The position numbers were made by a program, and so were the translations under genes. This document shows, piece after piece, positions 46,672 to 54,791 of a stretch of DNA of 64,000 nucleotides (position 1 is the first letter of the stretch; each line of letters opens with the position of its first letter). The stretch comes from an uncultured Bacteroidota bacterium. GTDB taxonomy: Bacteria > Bacteroidota > Bacteroidia > Bacteroidales > UBA12481. A model generated the notes under the pieces. That model was not told the DNA's origin. It worked only from the letters and a program-made list of their open reading frames with translations, and did no database searches. Where the stretch lies: NCBI GenBank assembly GCA_903851365.1, contig CAINOB010000018.1, forward strand, positions 41,252 through 105,251. Direction: 5' to 3'.

Positions 46672-47655
46672 ATGTTTAAGATTGGAATCGATAATTACGG
46701 ACTGTTTCCATTACATCTGGATCCGATGGGGACCTTGCAATGGGCGCTGGATCATGGGGCTGAAGGTGTTGCATTTTCAGGGCTGGATGAAGTGCAACGG
46801 ATTGGCTTTGATAATCGCCAGCTGGTTAAATTGAAGGATTTTGCTGATGCAAATAATCTTTATATCGAGTGGGGCGGGGGACAGCATGTTCCTCGCGACC
46901 TGACCACCTGGGAGCCAAAAAATCTATTCAATCATAACCGTGCCATGGCCAGAGAGGCCACAAGGTTGGGTACCCGGATTATCCGCTCCTGCTCAGGAGG
47001 CCTTATGCGGTGGAAAACCGAGTCTCCTCCTACCTCCCAATTAATCAATGAGATGGCTGAATCTTTATCAACCCAAAAGCAAATGCTTTTGGATCACAAC
47101 GTTATTCTTGCCATCGAAACGCATTTTGAATTTACAACATTCGAATTGATCAGAGTTTTTGAGGAAATCGGCGCAAAACCTGGGGGATGCTTTGGAATTT
47201 ATCTGGATACCATGAATTTGCTAACCATGCTGGAAGATCCTGTTATGGCCACAAAACGCATTCTTCCCTGGGTGGTTTCAACACATATTAAGGATGGAGG
47301 TTTTCGGGTTTCAGGTGTCGGGTTCAATGCATTCACGGCGCCATTTGGATTGGGAATTATAGACTTCGAAACCATATTTAAGTTATTGGCCACGCTTCCT
47401 TGTCCGGTAACACTGAATATTGAGGACCATGGCGGGGATTTTGATATTCCGATATTGGATCCGGAATTCTGCAGGAAGTTCCCCGACCTAAACGATGATG
47501 AACTGGCGCAGCTCACCCTGCTGGCTGAAAAGACTAAACAAAAAATGGAAGCAGAAACGCTGGCTATTCTCGATCGGAAAGATTGGGCAGGGGTTTGTGA
47601 AAAGAGATTAGCTACTGACTTACTCGATTTAAAGAATAAAATATTGCATTACTAA
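46672..47655 (+). CDS. Sugar phosphate isomerase/epimerase family (xylose isomerase-like TIM barrel)
   Basis: MFKIGIDNYGLFPLHLDPMGTLQWALDHGAEGVAFSGLDEV...GCFGIYLDTMNLLTMLEDP...VVSTHIKDGGF. Confidence 0.82.
   Translation: MFKIGIDNYGLFPLHLDPMGTLQWALDHGAEGVAFSGLDEVQRIGFDNRQLVKLKDFADANNLYIEWGGGQHVPRDLTTWEPKNLFNHNRAMAREATRLGTRIIRSCSGGLMRWKTESPPTSQLINEMAESLSTQKQMLLDHNVILAIETHFEFTTFELIRVFEEIGAKPGGCFGIYLDTMNLLTMLEDPVMATKRILPWVVSTHIKDGGFRVSGVGFNAFTAPFGLGIIDFETIFKLLATLPCPVTLNIEDHGGDFDIPILDPEFCRKFPDLNDDELAQLTLLAEKTKQKMEAETLAILDRKDWAGVCEKRLATDLLDLKNKILHY
47299..47326 (+). repeat. Short CGGGTTT/CAGGTGT/CGGGTTC heptamer tract inside CDS
   Basis: ttttcgggtttcaggtgtcgggttcaat, translates FRVSGVGFN. Confidence 0.7.
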
Positions 47656-47677
47656 TAATATATAACGATTTATATAT

Positions 47678-47685
47678 TACATTTG
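47678..47685 (+). promoter_or_regulatory. Candidate Bacteroidota -7 box (TACATTTG)
   Basis: Matches TAnnTTTG 18 nt upstream of the ATG at 47704. Confidence 0.4.
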
Positions 47686-47703
47686 TAATGAAATATATTG
47701 ATA

Positions 47704-49041
47704 ATGGACAAATTGCTTCTTCAATCACTTATAGTATCCCACCGGGAGAGATTTCTGGCTGACAGGGGTTTGGTTACCAGGGAGATAGTGGCTGAAATTG
47801 AGCCATTTCTCAAGCAGAAGGAGATCCTTTTCTTAAGTGGTATCCGGAGGAGCGGTAAATCCAGCATTCTTTCTCTTGTTGCCCGTAACCTGATCAGCAA
47901 AGGTCTCATTAAGCAGAACCAGGTGCTATCCATCAATTTTGAAGATGAAAGGCTTATCCGTTTCGGTGTGGAGGATTTTGAATCCCTCTACCAGGCATTC
48001 ATTGAGCTGGATAACCCGGAGGGTAAGAAATGGTTATTCCTCGACGAATTGCAAGTGATACCCGGTTGGGAGCGTTGGGTTCATCGGATGTATGAATTTG
48101 AGGACGTAAAAATGTTCATCACCGGATCAAACAGCTCGCTCAGCAACTCAGTCCTAAGCTCGGCACTAACCGGACGAAACCGCGAGCTCCGGATTTATCC
48201 ATTTTCGTTCCGCGAATACCTTGGCATGAATGGGGCAACCGAAGTTACCGAACATGACTTGCTTTCAACCGAAAAAGTTGCACGGCTTAAGCGGGAATTC
48301 ACTGCCTTCAGCAGATTAGGAGGGTTTCCTGAAGTTCTTAAAAGCTACGACGTCAGCATTGTTGACTCCTATTTTAAAGATATCATGCACAGGGATGTGA
48401 TCACCCTGCATCAGATTCGCAATGCCCGGGAAATCCGTGAGCTGTGTCTCTATCTGATCACCAATAGCGGCAATCTTTTAAGTTATGAAGCTTTAAGGAG
48501 AATGTTGCAGGTGAAAAGCGTTTCAACCATCCGCAATTACTTGGAAATACTGAAAGAAGTATTCCTGATTCAGTCACTCCCGAGGTATGATTTTTCAATT
48601 AAAAAGCAGATATTCAATCCGGATAAATATTACGTTACAGATATTGGCTTTTACCAGTCGCTGGGGTTCCGGTTTTCAGAGAATATGGGTCAGATATTGG
48701 AAAACATTGTTCTGCACCAGTTGATCAGGGATCATGATGATTTGTATTACTGGAGCTCAGCCAGCGGCAAGGAGGTGGACTTTTTGGTGAGGGAAAAAAC
48801 CGTACTGACGGAGGCCATTCAGGTTACCTATGATTTGAATCCGGAAAACCGTGACCGAGAATTATCTGGATTAATTTCAGCTGAAAAGGAATTGGGGATC
48901 TCAAAACTGACTATTCTAACTCACGATCAGGAAGAACAAATTCAGCTCGGTCAATATATTATCCAGGTTACTCCTGTATGGAAATGGCTTCTAAAAGGGA
49001 ATTATAGCTATAATGGCGAAACACGAAAAATTTCGGTTTAA
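47704..49041 (+). CDS. AAA ATPase with DUF4143
   Basis: ILFLSGIRRSGKSSIL (P-loop), KWLFLDELQVIPGWERWVHRMYE, FITGSNSSLSN..., YYWSSASGKEVDFLVRE. Confidence 0.92.
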   Translation: MDKLLLQSLIVSHRERFLADRGLVTREIVAEIEPFLKQKEILFLSGIRRSGKSSILSLVARNLISKGLIKQNQVLSINFEDERLIRFGVEDFESLYQAFIELDNPEGKKWLFLDELQVIPGWERWVHRMYEFEDVKMFITGSNSSLSNSVLSSALTGRNRELRIYPFSFREYLGMNGATEVTEHDLLSTEKVARLKREFTAFSRLGGFPEVLKSYDVSIVDSYFKDIMHRDVITLHQIRNAREIRELCLYLITNSGNLLSYEALRRMLQVKSVSTIRNYLEILKEVFLIQSLPRYDFSIKKQIFNPDKYYVTDIGFYQSLGFRFSENMGQILENIVLHQLIRDHDDLYYWSSASGKEVDFLVREKTVLTEAIQVTYDLNPENRDRELSGLISAEKELGISKLTILTHDQEEQIQLGQYIIQVTPVWKWLLKGNYSYNGETRKISV

Positions 49042-50353
49042 ATCAGCTGATGAGCTGAGAGCTAAATCGCGGGAACTTGGGATCGAACTACCTTGGTCCG
49101 ACTCGGTCGATCTATTGCTGCAACCAGCAGTGATTCAGGGTATCCGGGTACCAAACCGGTTGACTGTTCAACCCATGGAAGGGTTTGATTCGGATGAAAA
49201 CGGTATGCCGGGAGAATTGGCTTTCAGGCGCTATGGCCGTTATGCTGCCGGGGGGAGTGGAATGATCTGGTTTGAGGCAGCCAGCGTTTTGGCTGATGGC
49301 AGATCGAACCCACACCAGTTGATGATCACTGATGAGACCCTTGACCAGTTCAAAAAATTAACACAGCATATTCGCAATATAGCGGCTGAAAAATACGGCC
49401 CTGACCACAGGCCCTTTCTTGTTCTCCAGCTAACCCATTCAGGTCGTTACAGCAAACCGGGCGGCGACTTTCAGGCAAAGATTTTCTCGGATAATCCTAT
49501 CCTCGGTGTTCCTCATACCCGACAACCGATACCCGACACCCGACACCCGATACCCATTTTTTATTCTGATTCCGACATCGATGCCGTCAAAGCAGCATAT
49601 ATTCACGGTGTAGAGCTGGCTGAACTGGCCGGTTTTGATGCTGTAGATGTCAAGGCCTGTCATGGGTACCTCCTTCATGAAATGCTGTACGCCTTTGATC
49701 GTTCTGACAGTAGGTACGGCGGTTCGTTCGAAAACCGGACCAGCTTTCTCAGAGAGGTGCTGAATACGCCATCAAAAATTATTAAAGCAGTCCGGCTGAG
49801 TGGGTTCGATCTGATACCATATCCTAATGGATTTGGCATGAAAAACGATGGATCGGACGTAATTGATCCTTTAGAAGTTAAGAAGTTGATTTCGGAATTT
49901 GCACCGATAGTGCCCCTCTGGAATATCACTGCCGGAGTGCCCCGTTTGGCTGCTCATGTTGGACGTCCCTACGATCGGGGGGCTTTCAATGCCCCGCCAC
50001 CTGATGAACATCCCCTTATAGGAATCGAACGGCTGATCAGGATAACCGGCGAGTTGCAGCGTGCATTTCCCGGGCTCTCTTTTGTGGGTACTGGATATTC
50101 CTGGCTCCGGCAATATTTTCCTAATGTGGGTGCAGGAATTCTCGAAAAGAAAATGGCCACGTTTATCGGATTGGGAAGAAGCTCATTTGCTTATCCTGAT
50201 GCTCCTTTGGACCTGATGAACCATGGGAAACTCGATCCGAAAAAAAATTGTATCACCTGCTCAAAATGCACTGAGTTCATGAGGCTGAATGTGCCGGCGG
50301 GTTGCGGAGTGCGGGATGTGCAATACAAGGCAGGAGGGCAGAATGGCAGGTAA
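49013..50353 (+). CDS. NADH:flavin oxidoreductase (Old Yellow Enzyme family)
   Basis: RLTVQPMEGFDSDENGMPGELAFRRYGRYAAGGSGMIWFEAASV; FDAVDVKACHGYLLHEML; CITCSKCTEFMR. Confidence 0.88.
   Translation: MAKHEKFRFKSADELRAKSRELGIELPWSDSVDLLLQPAVIQGIRVPNRLTVQPMEGFDSDENGMPGELAFRRYGRYAAGGSGMIWFEAASVLADGRSNPHQLMITDETLDQFKKLTQHIRNIAAEKYGPDHRPFLVLQLTHSGRYSKPGGDFQAKIFSDNPILGVPHTRQPIPDTRHPIPIFYSDSDIDAVKAAYIHGVELAELAGFDAVDVKACHGYLLHEMLYAFDRSDSRYGGSFENRTSFLREVLNTPSKIIKAVRLSGFDLIPYPNGFGMKNDGSDVIDPLEVKKLISEFAPIVPLWNITAGVPRLAAHVGRPYDRGAFNAPPPDEHPLIGIERLIRITGELQRAFPGLSFVGTGYSWLRQYFPNVGAGILEKKMATFIGLGRSSFAYPDAPLDLMNHGKLDPKKNCITCSKCTEFMRLNVPAGCGVRDVQYKAGGQNGR
49512..49556 (-). repeat. CCCGACA heptamer tract inside CDS
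   Basis: ctcatacccgacaaccgatacccgacacccgacacccgatacccat, translates HTRQPIPDTRHPIPI. Confidence 0.88.
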
Positions 50354-50404
50354 GCAAAAGGAAAGAATTAATTTTTAATGAATAAGAATTATGTCAGGTA
50401 TCGA

Positions 50405-50438
50405 ATTTTGTCACTCGTCACTCCTCACTCGTCACCAT
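50405..50438 (+). repeat. GTCACTC heptamer repeat
   Basis: gtcactcgtcactcctcactcgtcacca. Confidence 0.85.
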
Positions 50439-50451
50439 AGGATTATGCAAA

Positions 50452-52356
50452 ATGGAAACCAGACCTAGCGCTACAATAAATACCCTCATCATCGGCAGCG
50501 GGGCAGCAGCATTGAATGCAGCCTTATGCCTGTGGGAATCAGGCGTGCACGATATCGTTATTGTGACTGAGAAGTGGGGTGGAGGTACGTCTAATAATGC
50601 TGGATCCGACAAGCAGACTTATTATAAGATGTCGCTTGATCCTTCAGTGCCCGATTCAGCTGGGGAAATGGCTGCCGATCTGTGCCGAGGCGGGGCCATG
50701 CATGGCGATATCGCTTTGTGCGAAGCTCAGTATTCATTACAGGCATTCTACAATCTGGTTCGCCTTGGTGTACCTTTTCCGCATAATAAGTATGGATCCT
50801 ATCCGGGTTATAAAACCGATCATGACCCCCGGGCCCGTGCCACCTCAGCCGGACCACTTACGTCGCACCTGATGTTTAAATGCCTTGCCGCTAAGGTGAA
50901 GGAATATGGAATACCGGTCCATGATCATGTCATTATTACTGAACTTTTAACACGCAATGAACCTGGAGGAAAAGCCATTGCCGGCGCCGTCGGGATCGAT
51001 TCCAAGAAAGTATTGGAAAACGGATATGGATTGGTTGTTTATAATGCAGTAAATGTGATCCTTGCCACTGGCGGACCAGCTGGTATTTATAAACACTCAG
51101 TGTATCCCGAAAGTCAAATCGGTTCAATCGGTATTGCCTTGAAAATAGGAGCAAAAGCACAGAATCTGAGCATATCCCAGTTTGGTATATCCTCGGTGAA
51201 ATTCCGTTGGAACCTATCGGGATCTTATCAGCAGGTGGTTCCCCGGTATTATTCAACAGACTCTGACGGCGGTGATGAGGTTGAATTTCTGAACCCTCAT
51301 TTTCATGATAGGGAAACCCTTTTTACCGCTATATTTCTAAAGGGCTATCAATGGCCGTATGATCCAAAGAAAGTTGCAGATTTTGGCTCCTCGCTGATAG
51401 ATTTGCTTGTGCAGGATGAAATTGGCCGGGGAAGAAAGGTATATATCGATTTTAACCGAAATCCCGATGGCTTCCACCTGGATAAGATAGGACCTGTCGC
51501 CCGGGAATACCTTGAACGATCGGGAGCATTGGCTGGGACTCCAATCGAAAGACTTAAACTAATGAATCAGCCAGCAATCGATTTATATTTAAGTCATGGT
51601 ATCGATATTACCCGGGAACCCTTGGAAATTGCAGTTTGTGCCCAGCACAATAATGGCGGGTTGGTAGGAGATATCTGGTGGGAATCAAATATAAGCGGTT
51701 TGTTTCCGATCGGCGAAGTCAATGGCACACACGGCATTACGCGGCCCGGTGGGGCGGCATTGAACTCCGGGCAGGTGGGTGGTATCCGGGCAGCAATGAA
51801 AATAGTTGGCAGCCGGCAGTCGGCAGTTGGCAGTGCGCAGTTGGCAGATGGCAATAGGCAGTTTGCAAGTGGCAGTCACCCGTCACCTGTCACCTGTCAC
51901 CTTCTTCTATCTAGCAAAGGCTCCCTGGATTACCGCGATGCCCTTGCCGAACTTCAGCAACGCATGTCGGAACATGGTGGCCCGGTGCGCGACCGGCAAG
52001 CAATAAAAACAGAAATTCAGTGTGCCTGGGACCTGTGGAAACGTCTTAATAATGAAGTAAAAGCCGTTGATCCGACCGAATTGGTGTCAGCTTTGCGAAC
52101 ATTCGATCTTTGCTTGACTCATGCTGTTTATTTGGAATCGATCGCTGAATATCTGGATAAATCAGACGATGAACTTTTTACTCAACAACACATTCTCGAA
52201 ATTCATCTGGATGATAATCTGAAAGTTCAGAAAACCTGGGTGCCGGTTCGACCAGTTCCAAAAGAAGAATTGTGGTTCGAGAAAGTATGGAAGGAGTACA
52301 GGCATAGCATTAACCCCGGACTTCAGTCTGGGGATAATGCCAGTGAATCAACCTAA
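50452..52356 (+). CDS. FAD-binding protein (fumarate reductase/succinate dehydrogenase flavoprotein-like)
   Basis: [67 protein letters not shown]. Confidence 0.88.
   Translation: METRPSATINTLIIGSGAAALNAALCLWESGVHDIVIVTEKWGGGTSNNAGSDKQTYYKMSLDPSVPDSAGEMAADLCRGGAMHGDIALCEAQYSLQAFYNLVRLGVPFPHNKYGSYPGYKTDHDPRARATSAGPLTSHLMFKCLAAKVKEYGIPVHDHVIITELLTRNEPGGKAIAGAVGIDSKKVLENGYGLVVYNAVNVILATGGPAGIYKHSVYPESQIGSIGIALKIGAKAQNLSISQFGISSVKFRWNLSGSYQQVVPRYYSTDSDGGDEVEFLNPHFHDRETLFTAIFLKGYQWPYDPKKVADFGSSLIDLLVQDEIGRGRKVYIDFNRNPDGFHLDKIGPVAREYLERSGALAGTPIERLKLMNQPAIDLYLSHGIDITREPLEIAVCAQHNNGGLVGDIWWESNISGLFPIGEVNGTHGITRPGGAALNSGQVGGIRAAMKIVGSRQSAVGSAQLADGNRQFASGSHPSPVTCHLLLSSKGSLDYRDALAELQQRMSEHGGPVRDRQAIKTEIQCAWDLWKRLNNEVKAVDPTELVSALRTFDLCLTHAVYLESIAEYLDKSDDELFTQQHILEIHLDDNLKVQKTWVPVRPVPKEELWFEKVWKEYRHSINPGLQSGDNASEST
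51808..51900 (+). repeat. Composite heptamer array inside CDS: ten GGCAGTN units then three ACCTGTC units in the same 7-bp register
   Basis: GGCAGCC GGCAGTC GGCAGTT GGCAGTG CGCAGTT GGCAGAT GGCAATA GGCAGTT TGCAAGT GGCAGTC ACCCGTC ACCTGTC ACCTGTC, translates [31 protein letters not shown]. Confidence 0.95.
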
Positions 52357-52373
52357 TGAATTGAATCTTAACT

Positions 52374-53108
52374 ATGAAAGTTGCAGTAGTCACAGGAGCC
52401 AGTCGCGGTATCGGTTATGCCATAGCCAATGGATTGGCCGCAAAAGGTTATCAGGTTGTTGGAATCTCACGGAATATTGAGCCTGGCGACCCTTTTGCCC
52501 TTGCAATAAAGGCAGATATTGCAGATGTTGACAGTCATGCAATGATTCTGAGTGAAATAGCTGCAAAGTTCGGCCGGATCGACCTACTGGTTAACAATGC
52601 CGGTGTGGCTCCGATAAAACGTATGGATATACTCGAAGTTGGAGCCGAGAGTTTCGACAGGCTCATGAATATCAACCTAAGAGGACCTTTCTTCTTCACA
52701 CAGTTGTTAGTGAATTTCATGTTGGAAACAAGGGGAGGTCAGGAGGATATTAACAAAGCTGTGATATTTATTACGTCGGTGTCAGCGGTTGCCTCATCAC
52801 CCGAACGGGCGGAATATTGTATCTCAAAGGCAGGCCTGAGTATGGCAGCTCAGGTTTACGCCGACAGGCTGGCTGCAACGGGGATATCTGTTTATGAAAT
52901 TCGTCCTGGAGTCATCTATACTGATATGACGGCTGGTGTCAAGGGAAAATACGACAAAAAGATTGCAGACGGTTTGATTCCGGAAGGACGGTGGGGACAA
53001 CCTGAAGATATCGCAAAAGCAGTGACAGCCCTTGCCGGCGATGAAATACCATACTCCACAGGCACGGTGATTGAAATTTCCGGAGGGATGAATATCAGGC
53101 ATTTGTAA
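52374..53108 (+). CDS. SDR family oxidoreductase (3-ketoacyl-ACP reductase-like)
   Basis: VVTGASRGIGYAIANGLAAKG; LVNNAGVAP; YCISKAGLSM; GTVIEISGGM. Confidence 0.93.
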   Translation: MKVAVVTGASRGIGYAIANGLAAKGYQVVGISRNIEPGDPFALAIKADIADVDSHAMILSEIAAKFGRIDLLVNNAGVAPIKRMDILEVGAESFDRLMNINLRGPFFFTQLLVNFMLETRGGQEDINKAVIFITSVSAVASSPERAEYCISKAGLSMAAQVYADRLAATGISVYEIRPGVIYTDMTAGVKGKYDKKIADGLIPEGRWGQPEDIAKAVTALAGDEIPYSTGTVIEISGGMNIRHL

Positions 53109-53129
53109 AGCCGGTTAATACAAATTTAC

Positions 53130-54737
53130 ATGGAAATAATTGGTACGCTTTTTTGTGGATTGGGCCTGTTTTTTATTGGCTTTAGGCTAATCAGTCAGAA
53201 TTTGAGGCTTATGGTCAGCGGCAGGTTCAAAAGGATGATTGAGCGTGCTACGCAAACACGAATGCTATCGGCTCTTACGGGTTTTTTATCTGGTATGATT
53301 ACACAGAGCGGGTCTGCGGCAGTTTTTATTACTACGGGATTTATTTCGGCGGGATTGCTTAGCCTGAAAAAATCCATGTCGCTGATGAACTGGGCCAATA
53401 TTGGTACTTCGGCCATGGTCTTTATAGTAATTCTGAATATCAAGGTTATAACACTGAATTTTGTGGGTCTTATAGGAATCGCCTTTTTCCTGCAATTGGA
53501 TAAAACCAACAAAATGCGGGTTGTCTTTCAGTTTTTGCTGGGGATTTCACTTCTTTTCCTTGGTGTCATGTTTATCAGGAACTCTGCCGGGCCAATGCAA
53601 TCCCTGCCCTGGTTCAGGGATATGCTTAAAATATCAGCACAATCTCTCGCTTTGCTTTTCCTTTCGGGAATTTTGCTCACAGTTGCTGCCCAATCGGGTA
53701 CCACCGTTTCTGTTGTTGCACTTTCATTATTGTCGGTTGGATTGCTTTCAATGATGCAGACCCTGGTTATCGTGATGGGTACTGGGATTGGCTCAGCCGT
53801 CAATATCATTTTGCTTTCATCCAGGCTTAAAGGTTCGGGAAAACAGGTGAGCTTTTATCAGGCCATATTTAAAACTACCGGAGTCATTGCCCTGGCCCTG
53901 CTGATCTTCCCGGATTACCTGTTATCCGGAGATCATTCGGTACATTTGTTTTCCATTTTGCCAAGCGATCCGGGCAAAATGGTGGCCTCACTGTTCCTTA
54001 TAATGCAGTTGCTTCCTGCACTTCTTCTCACTGTTCTAAAGAGTCCCGTTGCCAAATCCTTGCTAAAGATTGCACCGCCTTCGCATCACGAATCACTTTC
54101 GCAGCCAGAGTACCTAAATGTATTAGCCCTTGTCGATCCTGAAACCTCATTGTTGCTCGTAGGGCAGGAGCAATACCGAATCATGAAGTGGCTTCCGGAT
54201 TATTTATTGCCTGTTAGCCCCGACAGGGGAACCAAGGTGGTTCTTGAGCCACAGGTTTTAAAAGAAACTACCACGTTGTTAAGCCAGAATATCAGGCATT
54301 TTCTGGAAGAACTTGCAAAAAAGCCGGCAGCTGCTGAGATGCAGGAACAAATTGTTCAAGCACAGCAAATGTTGTCCCTCATGAGTGATCTGGATCAAAA
54401 TCTGGAAGAATTCATGGCCACAATTCAAAGTTCCTTCAATTCAGTTGTTGATCTTCCATTCACGGTTAACCTTGTTGAATCTTTGAGAACCCTGCTTGAA
54501 ACTGTCAACGAGAGCTTCCTTTCCCCGGATGTTGCCGGGTTGGATATGATAATTTCCCTTACTTCTGATAAGGGTGATACCCTCCAGCGGATCCGCCAGA
54601 ATTTTTTCGTTAATAATGCCGGATTAGAATTGCCTGTGCGTCAGTCACTATTTACACTGACGTTGCTGTTTGACCGGATATGCTGGCTCTTAAAATCAAT
54701 GTCTCTTATTAAGCTCAAAAGCCTTTCTGGTAATTGA
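53130..54737 (+). CDS. Na/Pi cotransporter family protein
   Basis: GLGLFFIGFRLISQNLR...GFLSGMITQSGSAAVFITTGFISAG and repeated LTVAAQSGTTVSVVALSLLSVG. Confidence 0.88.
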   Translation: MEIIGTLFCGLGLFFIGFRLISQNLRLMVSGRFKRMIERATQTRMLSALTGFLSGMITQSGSAAVFITTGFISAGLLSLKKSMSLMNWANIGTSAMVFIVILNIKVITLNFVGLIGIAFFLQLDKTNKMRVVFQFLLGISLLFLGVMFIRNSAGPMQSLPWFRDMLKISAQSLALLFLSGILLTVAAQSGTTVSVVALSLLSVGLLSMMQTLVIVMGTGIGSAVNIILLSSRLKGSGKQVSFYQAIFKTTGVIALALLIFPDYLLSGDHSVHLFSILPSDPGKMVASLFLIMQLLPALLLTVLKSPVAKSLLKIAPPSHHESLSQPEYLNVLALVDPETSLLLVGQEQYRIMKWLPDYLLPVSPDRGTKVVLEPQVLKETTTLLSQNIRHFLEELAKKPAAAEMQEQIVQAQQMLSLMSDLDQNLEEFMATIQSSFNSVVDLPFTVNLVESLRTLLETVNESFLSPDVAGLDMIISLTSDKGDTLQRIRQNFFVNNAGLELPVRQSLFTLTLLFDRICWLLKSMSLIKLKSLSGN

Positions 54738-54791
54738 ATGGAATAGTTATGTTTTCTTTGTACAGGCAAAAACCTTAATGGTCTGGCACAA

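Noticed and set aside
51808-51900. Possible CRISPR-like array
   Set aside because: Units are only 7 bp with no unique spacers; it is an imperfect tandem repeat inside a coding frame.
54720-54791. Possible promoter TTTTCTTTG upstream of GH38
   Set aside because: Does not match TAnnTTTG at the TA positions and no -33 element seen; too weak to report as a feature.
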